From Paulinella micropora (Eukaryota; Cercozoa; Imbricatea; Euglyphida; Paulinellidae), in contig WBZZ01001109.1 in assembly GCA_019918135.1 (NCBI GenBank), positions 62,001-126,000 on the forward strand: a DNA stretch of 64,000 bases. The letters run 5' to 3'. The notes under the pieces were generated by a model. The model saw only the letters and a program-made list of their open reading frames with translations. It searched no databases and was not told the DNA's origin. The translations under genes were made by a program, and so were the position numbers. The stretch's first letter is position 1, and every line of letters begins with the position of its first letter. This document shows positions 49,162-58,004 of this stretch, piece after piece.

Positions 49162-50090
49162 TAATAATGTACACAAAAGAACTTATGCTTAATGCAAAAG
49201 ATGTTTAGAGCAAGCTCTTTACTGCTACCTCGGATAGGCTCTATATTTTTAAAGTCTCTGCGCCAGACTTTATTCACTTTCGTGGGGCCGGGAGGCTCTT
49301 TGACATTCAGCCTTTGCTTGCAGTTGGCCGGCGCAGATGCTAGCACATCTTGACATCCTTTCGTCCAGTTTGCTACGATGTAGCTGTACACTTCGCTGGT
49401 TTCGGTAATGTCTTGAAGCTTCCAAGTTCCGTCTTCTTCAACATCGATCCCCATTTGTAACCACTTTCTGCATAGCAGAACGTGAATGACATCTTCAGTA
49501 AGTGGTTCCGGCGGTACAACCCTTACATCTATCTTAGTGCGGTTGCGCATAAGCTTTAAAGCTTTTTTCATAACTCTATCACCGACTCCATGAATGCGCT
49601 GCCACATAGTTCTGCATACTTTTTCCGTTTGGTAGACATACTGCATGTTACCGGCCGGATCTTTCATTGTCTCCAACTTTATCGCTAGGGAATTTTTGAA
49701 CTCTTTCAAAGAAAGTGCACAAGATTGGGTGCGTTCCCTTATAACATCGCGTGGGTCGACCCAACGATAGCATTGCCATTCTCGACAACAGCTTGACCTC
49801 ACCTCCTCCTCAAGCTCATTGTATGGCATGCCAAGCCACTTCTCCAGACATTGAGGTCGAACATGCTTGACAGGGCCTTGCTTGCGCTTCTTGAACGTGT
49901 ATGACCTATTGGCTTTCTTAGGCCTGATGGCTACATGAGCAGTAAGTCCTAAGGTCTTATAGAGAGCTTGTGTGCTTGAGCGAATCTCATCGGTATTCGG
50001 CTGCTTACTACTACTACTAGCTTCTGTAATCAAAGCCCCAGGTGTCCAGAAGCCAGTCGATTCCGCTGACTCAGAGAAGGGCAGCACCAT
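46536..50090 (-). CDS. four-exon transposase candidate (DDE/RNase H-like core)
   Basis: Exons 50,090-49,229, 48,658-47,810, 47,657-47,529 and 47,476-46,536. All three introns are GT-AG and phase 1, and the sum is 2,781 nt (926 residues plus stop). Exon 1 is basic with Cys/Trp pairs (SSCCREWQCYRWVDPRD). Exon 2 holds the presumed catalytic core: SIVCSFDGTPPVLVP, FIEFDGGGENTGWGMYGFIN (second acidic residue followed by Glu-Asn, as in many RNase H-fold transposases) and LPHHGFSGDDQKF. Exon 4 has a globular part (EERLNYPRTYFLSD, WERVASFLAVASDEKAFG) then RG-repeats and Glu-runs encoded by (TTC)n. The first ATG could be preceded by another exon. The superfamily is not assigned. Confidence 0.6.
46608..46670. 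repeat. (TTC)n microsatellite inside the transposase 3' exon
   Basis: Uninterrupted TTC repeats that encode a Glu-run on the minus strand. A second tract lies at about 46,733-46,783. Between and beyond them the exon encodes Arg-Gly repeats. Length is likely variable between copies. Confidence 0.9.
48680..49067 (-). mobile_element. tRNA-derived SINE with (ATT)n tail, in transposase intron 1
   Basis: Read on the minus strand, a tRNA-like head (49,067-48,997) has a perfect A box (TAGCCCAGTGG) and a B box (AGTTCGATTCCC) with a mostly paired acceptor stem. A body follows that includes a 33-bp direct duplication, then (ATT)n. The last 47 bp of the body (GGAGGCGCATGTGC...) are repeated after an internal ATT tract, so the tail end is duplicated. 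It sits wholly in the 570-bp first intron, and its 5' side abuts an (AAT)n tract. Confidence 0.65.
49069..49159. repeat. (AAT)n microsatellite
   Basis: About 30 AAT units, immediately 5' of the SINE on the SINE's own strand. It may be the tail of an older insertion or the SINE's target. The same motif forms the SINE tail at 48,681-48,727 and 48,775-48,802. Confidence 0.95.
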
Positions 50091-50476
50091 GCTAGACGAA
50101 CATGCCGTAGATGTACACTACATTGCAAACGATGTACAAACAACATGGAGAAGTATTAAGGTTTGGTTGACAAATTATATGAAGCTAACCTTGATAGGAG
50201 AGCCAGTAGGTGATGGGTCTTTCGTAGATGATAACTGCATTTCAAACGGTTTACAAACAACGCATATAGATGCTTGTTAGACAAAGTGCAGGCGGGTGAA
50301 TGAATCATCCTCTTCTGCACTGCTCGAAGCGGCGTCACCACTTTCTTCTTCCTCACCTCGATCCTTCATAGTAATAGCAATGAATCACCACATACAACAC
50401 ACTTTAATTTAGTATTAAGCAACAAGAAAACATTCGAATGCATACCTGAGGAGTGGCTGCACAAACACGAACACGC

Positions 50477-50482
50477 TTTATT
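50477..50482 (-). terminator. poly(A) signal AATAAA (minus strand) of the SET gene
   Basis: TTTATT on the plus strand, AATAAA on the minus strand, about 20 bp past the proposed SET stop at 50,503. Its placement supports the two-exon model over the longer read-through frame. Confidence 0.55.
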
Positions 50483-50502
50483 GAGTCATTCTGAGCTTTA
50501 AC

Positions 50503-51233
50503 TTAAGAGAGACCAGCCGCGAACTCATTCAAAAGCTTGCGTTTTGCATTTATGCTTGAGGAAGTTGAGGGAATTCGTGGAGGATCCGCTCTTACAGCCC
50601 TCGACCCGAAAGATGCTAGAAGCGCGTGTTTTTTTTCCAAAGACATTGGTTGTGACCTTGGTGGCAGTGGCTCAAGAAATTCAGGAACGATAGAAAAAAT
50701 TTATAGTTCCTATCATTCTCAACATAGAAAACAGGGATTTTCTTGTTTGCCTTTGCTGCCTCTCTCATCCAAGAAGGATGTGCCTTGCAAGCCTCGGCTT
50801 TTGGATTTGACTCCAACGTTGAGTAGTTGAGAAGAATTTGCTCACCTCGAGACACACCCTTGGACATTGTCACGACTTGCTCACCCTTCGACACTTTGCA
50901 GTTTGGGCTCTCACTGCAGCCAGGAAAGTGACTACTGTTAATAAGATGCATTGCATTTCTGCTTTCTTGATGAATGGAGTCAATGGATTGCATTCCTATT
51001 TCAATGCCCTTATATGTTCGCATCCTAAAGTGCTGAGCAAATGGATTATCACTGATGTCCTCTGAAGGCATTTTAGCACCTGGTTGCAGAAGCCCCAGCT
51101 TAAACCCTTTTGGCAAATCGTCATCAGCAAATAATCCACATCTACCTGCCTTGCCGGATCCTGAAAGCCAAGCAATAGACACTGGCGCTCTCCTCGCAGT
51201 CGCGAGGCTCATTTGACGTTGCTCCCACGCCAC
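50503..51233 (-). CDS. SET-domain protein encoded by the transposon
   Basis: Exon 1 is 51,233-50,657 and exon 2 is 50,615-50,503, with a 41-bp GT-AG phase-1 intron (230 codons). Without splicing the frame also stays open for a while, so the intron is a proposal. SET motifs in order: GKAGRCGLFADDDLPKG (N-terminal strand), RNAMHLINSSHFPGCSESPN (corresponding to the N-H-S/C core of the pseudoknot) and VSRGEQILLNYSTLES (the GEE...Y motif with the conserved Tyr). SET proteins usually methylate lysine; here the target could be host histones near insertions or an element protein. No pre-SET zinc cluster is visible. Confidence 0.7.
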
Positions 51234-51686
51234 GTGGCAAGAAAAGACTCAAAACAAGCTCCAAACTACACAAAAGATATGATATTTATTCACATCTTAT
51301 ATTGTTTTTCTTGCTTCTAAAAGGCAAACAACACCAATGAATCACCGTCATCAATTCGACAAAAACAACTGCAACAACAACGACAACAACGACAACAACG
51401 GCAACAACGACAACAACGACAACGTAGGTAGATTTGAAGGAGAAAAAAAACAAAGAGAGAAAGAAAGAGAGAGAGAGAGAAAGAGAGAGACAGAAAGAAA
51501 GGGAGAGAGAGAGAAAGAAAGGGAGAGAGAAAAAGAAAGGGAGAGAGAGAGAGGGAGAGAGAGAGAGAGAGAAAGGGAGAAAAGAAAATATACATACTGA
51601 TATGCATACATAAATACATACATACATACATACATACATACTTGCATACATACATACATATTACATACGTACATACATGAATGACT

Positions 51687-51941
51687 ATTTATTGCAGAAA
51701 ACAAGAGCATGAAGACAGCCAAAACAATGTTGACATAGAGAAAACGTAGAAAAAATTAGGTTAACAAATTTTCTTCGGTTGATTTTGTTTTATATACTTT
51801 GACACTGATGGTGTAATTAAGTTTCCCGCTCTTTCTAGTGTGTGGAAGGAGCGGGAAAGCTATTTAGACAAGTATACACGAAGAGAGCGAGCTGGAAATC
51901 ATCGGCAAATTTTTGTCGGTACGGAAAATTTAGAAACGAAA
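51687..51941. repeat. 255-bp direct repeat, copy 1
   Basis: Begins ATTTATTGCAGAAAACAAGA and ends GAAAATTTAGAAACGAAA; about 95 percent identical by eye to 52,029-52,283. It includes a hairpin (stem 51,822-51,835 with 51,845-51,858). Confidence 0.85.
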
Positions 51942-52028
51942 TATTCGACTTCTTACTATAAAAATACGTCTAAAATATATTTCGAAGCTCTAAATAAGCA
52001 GTCAAAGTCAGTATTTTTAAAGATCTTG

Positions 52029-52283
52029 CATTTATTGCAGAAAACAAGAACATAAAGACAGCCAAAACATGTTGACATAGAGGAAACGTAGAAAAAATTA
52101 AGTTGACAAATTTTCTTCGGTTGATTTTGTTTTATATACCTTTACACTGATGGTGTAATTAAGTTTCCCGCTCCTTCTAGTGTGTGGAAGGAGCGGGAAA
52201 GCTATTTAGACAAGTATACATGAAGAGAGCGAGCTGGAAATCATCGGCAAATTTTTGTCGGTACGGAAAATTTAGAAACGAAA
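52029..52283. repeat. 255-bp direct repeat, copy 2
   Basis: Second copy of the preceding unit. Its hairpin is perfect: TTTCCCGCTCCTTC (52,164-52,177) pairs with GAAGGAGCGGGAAA (52,187-52,200) around a 9-nt loop. A third related hairpin (CTTTCCCGCTC ... GAGCGGGAAAG) stands alone at about 52,487-52,525. Confidence 0.85.
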
Positions 52284-52699
52284 ATTCCACCTCCTGGCTT
52301 CTAGTGAATACATTTCCTTACAATAATTTACACATGCACTCAACACACATGTAGACATATTATGCAGCAATAAAAAGCAAAGCAACATGATAAAAGAATG
52401 AAGTGGAAACAAAAAATCATTTTCCGACTGCAGATTTTTTTTTGTTTGGTATGCCTCTGGTACTTGAGGAAATAAAATATTTCTTTCTTTCCCGCTCCTT
52501 CCACAGACAGGAAAGAGCGGGAAAGAAGGTTTGAGGCTAGCAACGAGACTGGGAAATGCAAAAACAACAAAAGAAAATATGTAACAACAGCTCTTTTCCA
52601 CCCATGATTTTTTCAGAGGCAAAAAGGTCGACTACTGCCTTTTTCAGGGTCTGCAGTCGAACGTCTGCACTTGAAAAGTGCGGGTAGATTTGTATACAG

Positions 52700-54010
52700 C
52701 TGTAAAAATTAGATTGAAAGAAAAGAGCTCAGCGATGCCTGTAAAGGCCAGGACATTGCAAGCAATTGCCAGAAACCGTTAGGGGAGGCTCTAAAAATTT
52801 GGATAAATGGCCAGACGGAGCCTGAGGATTTCGAAGATGTGATAATTCCAGATGAAGTGCGGAGGAAATATGATGGCTTAGGTCTCGAGCAGCTGGAGAG
52901 GGTGGTAGTTGAGACCAAGAGGAATTGGACAGCACAGGGGTTCTTGGAAAATGCAAAGAGTTGGGATGATGGACTAAAAGGCGAGGTAGTACGTTTGAAA
53001 AGAGATCGCAAGAAGACAGACTTCTACACAAACGAAAATAATAGTAGCGGGAATAAAAAGAAGAAACAAAAGAAGGAAGAAGAAGAAGAAAAGACAGGAG
53101 AAGGGAAGGAGAATGAGAAGGAGAAGGAGCCAGGAAAGAAGAAGAAGCGAAAGGATCAGGAGAAGGAGAAGGAGAAGGAGAAGAAGGAGAAGGAGCCAGA
53201 AAAGAAGACGGGAAAGAAGAAGGAGAAGGAGAAGCCAGTAAAGAAGAAGGGAAAGAAGAAGGAGAAGGACAAGGAGAAGAATGACAAGGACAAGGACAAG
53301 GACAAGGAGAAGGACAAGGAGAAGAATAATGACAAGGACACGGAGAAGGACAAGGAGAAGGACAAGGAGAAGGACAAGGAGAAGGACAAGGAGAAGGACA
53401 AGGAGAAGGACAAGGAGAAGGACAAGGAGAAGGACAAGGAGAAGGACAAGGAGGAGAAGAAGAAGAATAAGAATAAGAAGGGAAAGAAGGAGAAGGGGAA
53501 GAAGAAGGATGAGGAGGATGACGAGGAGGACGAGGAGGAGGAGGACGAGGAGGACGAGGAGGAGGAGAAGGTGACGAAGGACAAGGACAAGGAGAAGGAG
53601 GAGGAGAAGAAGACGACGACGACGACGAAGAAGAAGAAGAAGGAGAAGAAGAATAAGAAGGGAAAGAAGAAGGAGAAGGGGAAGGAAGAGGAGGATGACG
53701 AGGAGAACGAGGAGGAGAAGGACGAGGAGGAGGACGAGGAGGAGAACGAGAAGGTGACAAAGGACAAGGACAAGGACAAGGAGGAGGAGGAGAAAGGAAA
53801 GCAGAAGGAGGAGAAGGACAAGGACAAGGAGAAGGACAAGGACAAGGACAAGGGCAATGAGAGAGTAAACAAAACAGGAGTCCCAGAAGTCCCAGAAGGA
53901 AAATTTTGTATTTTCGAAATCCCGGGTTGGTTTGAATACATATTCGAGAACGAGGAGGACCAGAAAGCACACACGGACTCCAAAGGCCGCAAGTTCCAAG
54001 ACGGGTTCGT
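52700..54010 (+). CDS. Lys/Glu-rich transposon protein, first large exon
   Basis: The frame opens before any ATG (KELSDACKGQDIASNCQKPL, then EALKIWINGQTEPEDFED), so an upstream exon is likely. A 75-residue globular start (RRKYDGLGLEQLERVVVETK) is followed by roughly 270 residues of Lys/Glu/Asp repeats (KDKEKDKEK) encoded by AAGGA(G/C) units. A conserved-looking closing segment follows (GKFCIFEIPGWFEYIFENEE). A GT donor in KFQDG is plausible at about 54,003. Such charged proteins often bind chromatin or form condensates; no function is known here. Confidence 0.5.
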
Positions 54011-54059
54011 TCTTCTTTCTTTTTTATGTTAAATTATAATAAATTAATATGTAATTGTA

Positions 54060-54740
54060 GAAATTTCTTTCTTTTGTTTTCATTTCTTTCTTTTCTTTTT
54101 TTCTTTCTTTTCTTTTTTTCTTTCTTTTCTTTCTTTCTTTCTTTTCTTTCTTTCTTTTCTTGTCTGTTGTTTCTTTCTTTTCTTTCTTTTCTTTCTTTTC
54201 TTTTAATTTCTTTTTTTCTTTTTCTTTTTCTTTTTCTTTTTCTTTTTTCTTTTTTCCTTTTCTTTCTTTTCTTTCTTTTTTTTCTTTCTTTTCTTTCTTT
54301 TCTTTCTTTCTTTTCTTTCTTTTCTTTCTTTTCTTTCTTTTCTTTTTTTCCTTTCTTTTCCTTATTTTCTTTATTTCGTTTTCTTTCTTTTCTATCTTCA
54401 AATTGTTTCTTTTCTTTCTTTTCTTTTCTTTCCTTTTCTTTCCTTTCTTTTTTTCCTTTTTTTTCTTCTCTTTTTTCTTCTCTTTTTTCTTTTTTTCTTC
54501 TCTTTTTTCTTCTCTTTTTTCTTCTCTTTTTTCTTCTTTTCTTCTTTCTTTTTTCTTTTTGTTTCTTTTCTTTCTTTTCTTTTTTTTCTTTTATTTTCTT
54601 TTCTTTATTTAACTTTTCTTAAAATTTTGTTTCTTTTCTTTTTTTTTCTTTTTTTTCTTTTTTTTTCCTTTCTTTCCTTTCTTTCTTTTCTTTCTTTTCT
54701 TTCTTTTTCGTTATCTTCTTTCTTTTCTTTCTTTTCTTAA
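54060..54740. repeat. 0.7-kb polypyrimidine tract (TTTCT units)
   Basis: Almost pure T/C on the plus strand, made of TTTCTTTTC variants with scattered A. It lies in an intron of the Lys/Glu-rich gene. Mirror-symmetric stretches could form triplex DNA. Long open frames of Phe/Leu/Ser or Lys/Glu across it are compositional. Confidence 0.95.
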
Positions 54741-55088
54741 TATTTGATGTCGGACTGAGAGCCTTCCACAGTGCCCCCCCCCCCCCCCAAGCACTTGTTT
54801 GTTCGTGCTTATTGCTAAGGTTGTTCATGACATGGACAACAGACGATGCTAAGGTACTTCAATTACATTAATATTGTTGTCCCGGTCACCACTGGGTCAG
54901 AAACATGGTGGTTGGGTAATTAAAGGTGCGCGAGGGGGTATACATCACCGACGTCAGGCTGACCACAAGAGCAGGCTTGATATTGGCCCCCCCAAGGCAG
55001 ATTGAGACTCGCGAAAACGATGTGTGGCCTGCGCCTGGGTTTTGATTGATTTTTTTTTCTTAAAAAAACAACAATAATTTGCTATAGG

Positions 55089-55330
55089 ATGATCCTTGAG
55101 TTTCCAGTGGGCTGGAAGAAAAGAAAACCCGAAGCTAATGAAAATGGTACGAATGTTTTGTCATTTTCACCCATGATTGGTTGTTATTGCAGGTGTCGGA
55201 ACGAAGAAGTGGATCGCAGTGTTGCGGGGAATGGATGCTGATTTGGACGGCAAGACCGACACTGAGTTTTCTTCAACTCATGTGCCCAAAATTGTTGAAT
55301 CTTGCTCATAGCTTGTGTCACCCCCCTCAC
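55089..55330 (+). CDS. candidate middle exons of the Lys/Glu-rich gene
   Basis: Two stretches bounded by splice-like sites: CTATAG then MILEFPVGWKKRKPEANENG (55,089-55,148), and TTGCAG at 55,191 then VGTKKWIAVLRGMDADLDGK running to a stop near 55,309. The first junction keeps frame with the donor proposed at 54,003. I could not find a good continuation to the next exons, so the model is incomplete. Confidence 0.35.
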
Positions 55331-55685
55331 AAGCGGAACTATATTGAAGACGTGTTGACCTTTTTCCTTCCATATGTTGGGGATCCTACGAATCCCCCCC
55401 ATTCTTCGAAGATACAGATGGAAGGCTTTGCTAGTTAAGGAGTTGGCAGGCAAGGCTAAGGTATGCAATTATTGCGCAAAGGGCTTTAGCTTTATTTATT
55501 GCTGCTTTTTTAGCTCTTCATTTTTATGGTGTGATAGAGGAACAGAGCAGCAGTAGAGCAAGGCTACAAACCTTTGCGCTCTTCTGATCGCCGGATCAAA
55601 AGGCCAAGGAAATTTACACCAGGTTCTTTGCGTCAACACTGTTCTATGTAACACAGTTCTCTTATGAATTTTATTGTTTGATACT

Positions 55686-56496
55686 AGGTAGCAGTGACAC
55701 TGCGCCTGAACCAGAGGATGAGGAGGGTGAAACTAGTGAAGATGAGGTTATAGTCGAGGAGAATACAAAAAAGAAGAAAAATTTGAAGGCAAAGCAGAAG
55801 GTGAAGCAGAAGAAGGTGAAAAAGGGCAAGAAGGAGCAGCCCTCCACGCCTCCGGACGAGGAATCGGAAGCCGAGGAGAAACTTGAGCAAGCCAACCAGG
55901 TCTGTTCTCACTCTGCAGCTGTTATGTTGTTGTCTAATTAATGATACATATGTAGTGTAGTACTAGTGGTGTCTCCGAAGCCTCTTTGCAAGCGATTTTG
56001 AAGGAGGCAATGAAAGAACATAGTAGCAAAATGAATGAGAACATGGAGAAGCTTTTGAAACAGTATGAAAAGAAAGAAGCAGGGAAGGAAGGTAAAGGAA
56101 AGAACAATGGAGAAACAGAGAAGGATAAGGAGACGCAAGGCTCTGAGGAAGAAAAAGGTAAAGAAAAGAAGAAAAAGAAGGAAAAGAAGAAGAAAGACAG
56201 CTCCAGTGACTCAGACAGTGACGATAGCACTAGTACTAGTGATAGCTCTAGTAGTAGTGAGTCAGAGGAAGAAGAACAGACGAAGAAAGAGAAGAAAAAA
56301 AAAAAAGAAGAAGAAGAAGAAGAAGAAGAATAAGAAGAAAAAGAAGAAAAAGAAGAAGAAGAAAAAGAAGAGAGCTGCACAGCAGGCTATGCAAAACACA
56401 GCCACTCGCGGTATCTATCCATTCCCACCCAACAGCTCACCCGGCTATAATTATTATGATTTTGCACTTGCGGCTATGGCACTCAAAAATCAGTAA
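55686..56496 (+). CDS. candidate 3' exons of the Lys/Glu-rich gene
   Basis: An acidic/basic segment (APEPEDEEGETSEDEV, KKVKKGKKEQPSTPPDEE) precedes an intron near 55,905-55,985. A second block then begins MQAILKEAMKEHSSKMNENM with Ser-Asp repeats (DSSSDSDSDD) and (GAA)n-encoded charged runs. In the neighbouring frame the block ends with a non-repetitive tail (GIYPFPPNSSPGYNYYDFAL) and a stop at 56,494. Slippage in the GAA/AAG run may explain the frame difference. Function unknown. Confidence 0.4.
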
Positions 56497-56713
56497 GTTG
56501 AGCGTTGAAGTTTCTCAAAAATACTAAAAATTAGATTTATTTGAAAAATAAAAAGAATGTATTGTGTGATTAAAATGTATTCTCTTTTTTTACTCCTCCC
56601 GGTGCCTCCCCCCCCCCCCCCCCCCCCCGGCCCCCCCCACCCCCCCCCGCCCCCCCCCCCTCACAGCAGGTGTCTGGATCAGTCAATGTATTGACACAAT
56701 TTAGCTTCAATAT
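56497..56713. other. subterminal region, right, with long C-runs
   Basis: Contains C-runs broken by GG and A (about 56,600-56,665), the mirror of the G-run near the left end. A strand-symmetric G-tract inside each end suggests a structural or binding role. AATAAA occurs at about 56,546 (GAAAAATAAAAAG) and could end the plus-strand gene. Confidence 0.55.
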
Positions 56714-56867
56714 AACTGGCAAATCATTTTTAATACGTTATTCAGCTTATTCAAGATTATTTTTACTAAATAAAACACATTTTCAATGTCTGAATCAAAA
56801 AGTGCAAAATCACCTGTAGGACAATTTCGGAAAAATTGATACCCCACATTTGGCCGAATCACTTGTT
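56714..56867 (-). repeat. right terminal inverted repeat of the transposon
   Basis: 154 bp, the reverse complement of the left TIR with about two differences. It ends GGCCGAATCACTTGTT and is followed by the ATAT target duplication. Confidence 0.9.
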
Positions 56868-57739
56868 ATATGATACTAAGTAATGACCTTATCTTAAACT
56901 ACTTGCTTTGATGATAGCAATTGGAGCAAGACCTGTTGAAATATTTGATAAAAACACATATGAATTAATGGCAGATAAACCTTCTTGGTTGCGAGTGAAT
57001 AATTTAGCAAAGAAAAGAGAAGGGCAGAAAAGAATTGGACTGAGAGACCTGTTGTCCTTTTTACTCCTGAATTCGTAATTGAACAATCAATTCAATAAGG
57101 AAACATTTCAAAAAGAAAAAAGCAGTTGTCATTAACAATGAGGGTGTGCTTGATAAACAAAAGAATAATGAATTTAGTAAAAGAATTATTAACATCTTCC
57201 CTTGGCTTTCAGAATACACACAGAAAAGCAGTATGTTGCGAAAACTATATGCTAGTTTGTCGTAGTAATTTTGCCAATCCGAAATCAGAGAATTTTAATA
57301 CGTGGGTTTCTAATGTTCTTGGTCATGGTGATATGCTTACTAGTTCTAGTTATTCATGGGTTAATGTGGCCGACCCTGAAGAAATAAAAGCAGAAGGAAT
57401 TAAAACAGAGTTGGAAGAATTAAGACGCAAAATAGGTTTATGTTTGAATTTAAATAATATTAATGAAACTGAAAGCGACAACGGAGAAGAAGAAAGCAAA
57501 TATCAATCATTAGGAAAAAAGGCTAGCAGAGAGGATAAGTGTAAATTGCTCGAACAGATATGGGACGATCACGGGGGAAGAATAACAAATACAGAATTAA
57601 GAAAGATAAGCAAGATTGGAGCAGTTATTGTTAATAAGTTTATCAAAGAGAAGAAAGAAGCAAAACAAAAAGAAGAACAATCGGAGGAAGCAAAGCCATT
57701 AAGAAGAAGCACAAGAAATAAACAAAAAGTTCAAAAAGA

Positions 57740-57982
57740 TTAATATTTAACAATGATTAAAGGCGGTTCGCGATATCTTGCCCTAATATTAGACTCTTGT
57801 CTGTAGCAATTAATAGAACAAATCGTGAAAAACACCATCTGGGGATGCGATCGGAATGTGCGAGACAAGCCACATATATTACAAAATTCTTTTTTGTAAT
57901 TCTGCTGGGACATTTCTGAATAAACAAATGTTCTTATGTGTCCAACTATATCGCTTGGTAATTCTCGTATTATTACCGACAT
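57740..57982 (-). CDS. F-box-like small protein in the PLV, right-arm copy
   Basis: 80 residues: MSVIIRELPSDIVGHIRTFV and the following 25 residues are nearly identical to the left copy, as is the C-terminal YREPPLIIVKY. It lacks about 11 residues of the left copy's middle. Convergent with the right-arm recombinase, divergent from the surface-protein gene. The F-box assignment rests on the N-terminal motif. Confidence 0.5.
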   Translation of the reverse strand: MSVIIRELPSDIVGHIRTFVYSEMSQQNYKKEFCNICGLSRTFRSHPQMVFFTICSINCYRQESNIRARYREPPLIIVKY

Positions 57983-58004
57983 ATTTTATACAGTATAAAA
58001 TATA

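Larger units (their letters stand above)
51234..52690. other. divergent intergenic region of the transposon
   Basis: Lies between the SET gene and the plus-strand Lys/Glu-rich gene and probably holds both promoters. It contains an (CAACAA)-type stretch, a GA-rich tract (51,445-51,590), an (ACAT)n run (51,605-51,660), a 255-bp direct duplication and three hairpins. No gene is supported. Confidence 0.6.
46105..56867. mobile_element. 10.76-kb DNA transposon with 153-bp TIRs and 4-bp target duplication
   Basis: Both ends share an inverted repeat starting AACAAGTGATTCGGCC, flanked by ATAT (46,101-46,104 and 56,868-56,871). The empty site survives in the left PLV arm at 42,921. The TIRs (46,105-46,257 and 56,714-56,867) differ by about one substitution and one indel, so insertion is recent. 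Contents: a four-exon DDE-type transposase candidate and a two-exon SET-domain gene on the minus strand, and a multi-exon Lys/Glu-rich gene on the plus strand. There are no capsid genes. A 4-bp duplication is known from Sola, Ginger and Academ groups, but the TIR sequence does not let me place it. Confidence 0.85.
45825..57743 (+). pseudogene. telomere-resolvase-like tyrosine recombinase, right-arm copy, split by the transposon
   Basis: The N-terminal part lies before 46,104 and the rest resumes at 56,868 after the 10.76-kb insertion. The right part keeps the LGHGDMLTSSSYSWV block, SNFANPKSENFNTWVSNV and the Lys/Glu tail ending RRSTRNKQKVQKD, longer than the left copy's tail. Broken, with a few breaks besides the insertion. 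Orientation is opposite to the left copy, as required by the palindrome. Confidence 0.65.

Noticed and set aside
53156-53999. Long minus-strand Leu/Ser/Pro-rich open frames opposite the KDKE repeats
   Set aside because: They are reverse-complement shadows of a repetitive plus-strand exon that has non-repetitive ends and splice sites.
54024-54622. Phe/Leu/Ser-rich and Lys/Glu-rich open frames across the pyrimidine tract
   Set aside because: Open only because T/C or A/G sequence lacks stop codons in most frames; no start context or conserved flank.
46105-56867. Reading the 10.76-kb insertion as a Polinton
   Set aside because: It has no capsid, ATPase or polymerase-B gene and a 4-bp (not 6-bp) target duplication.
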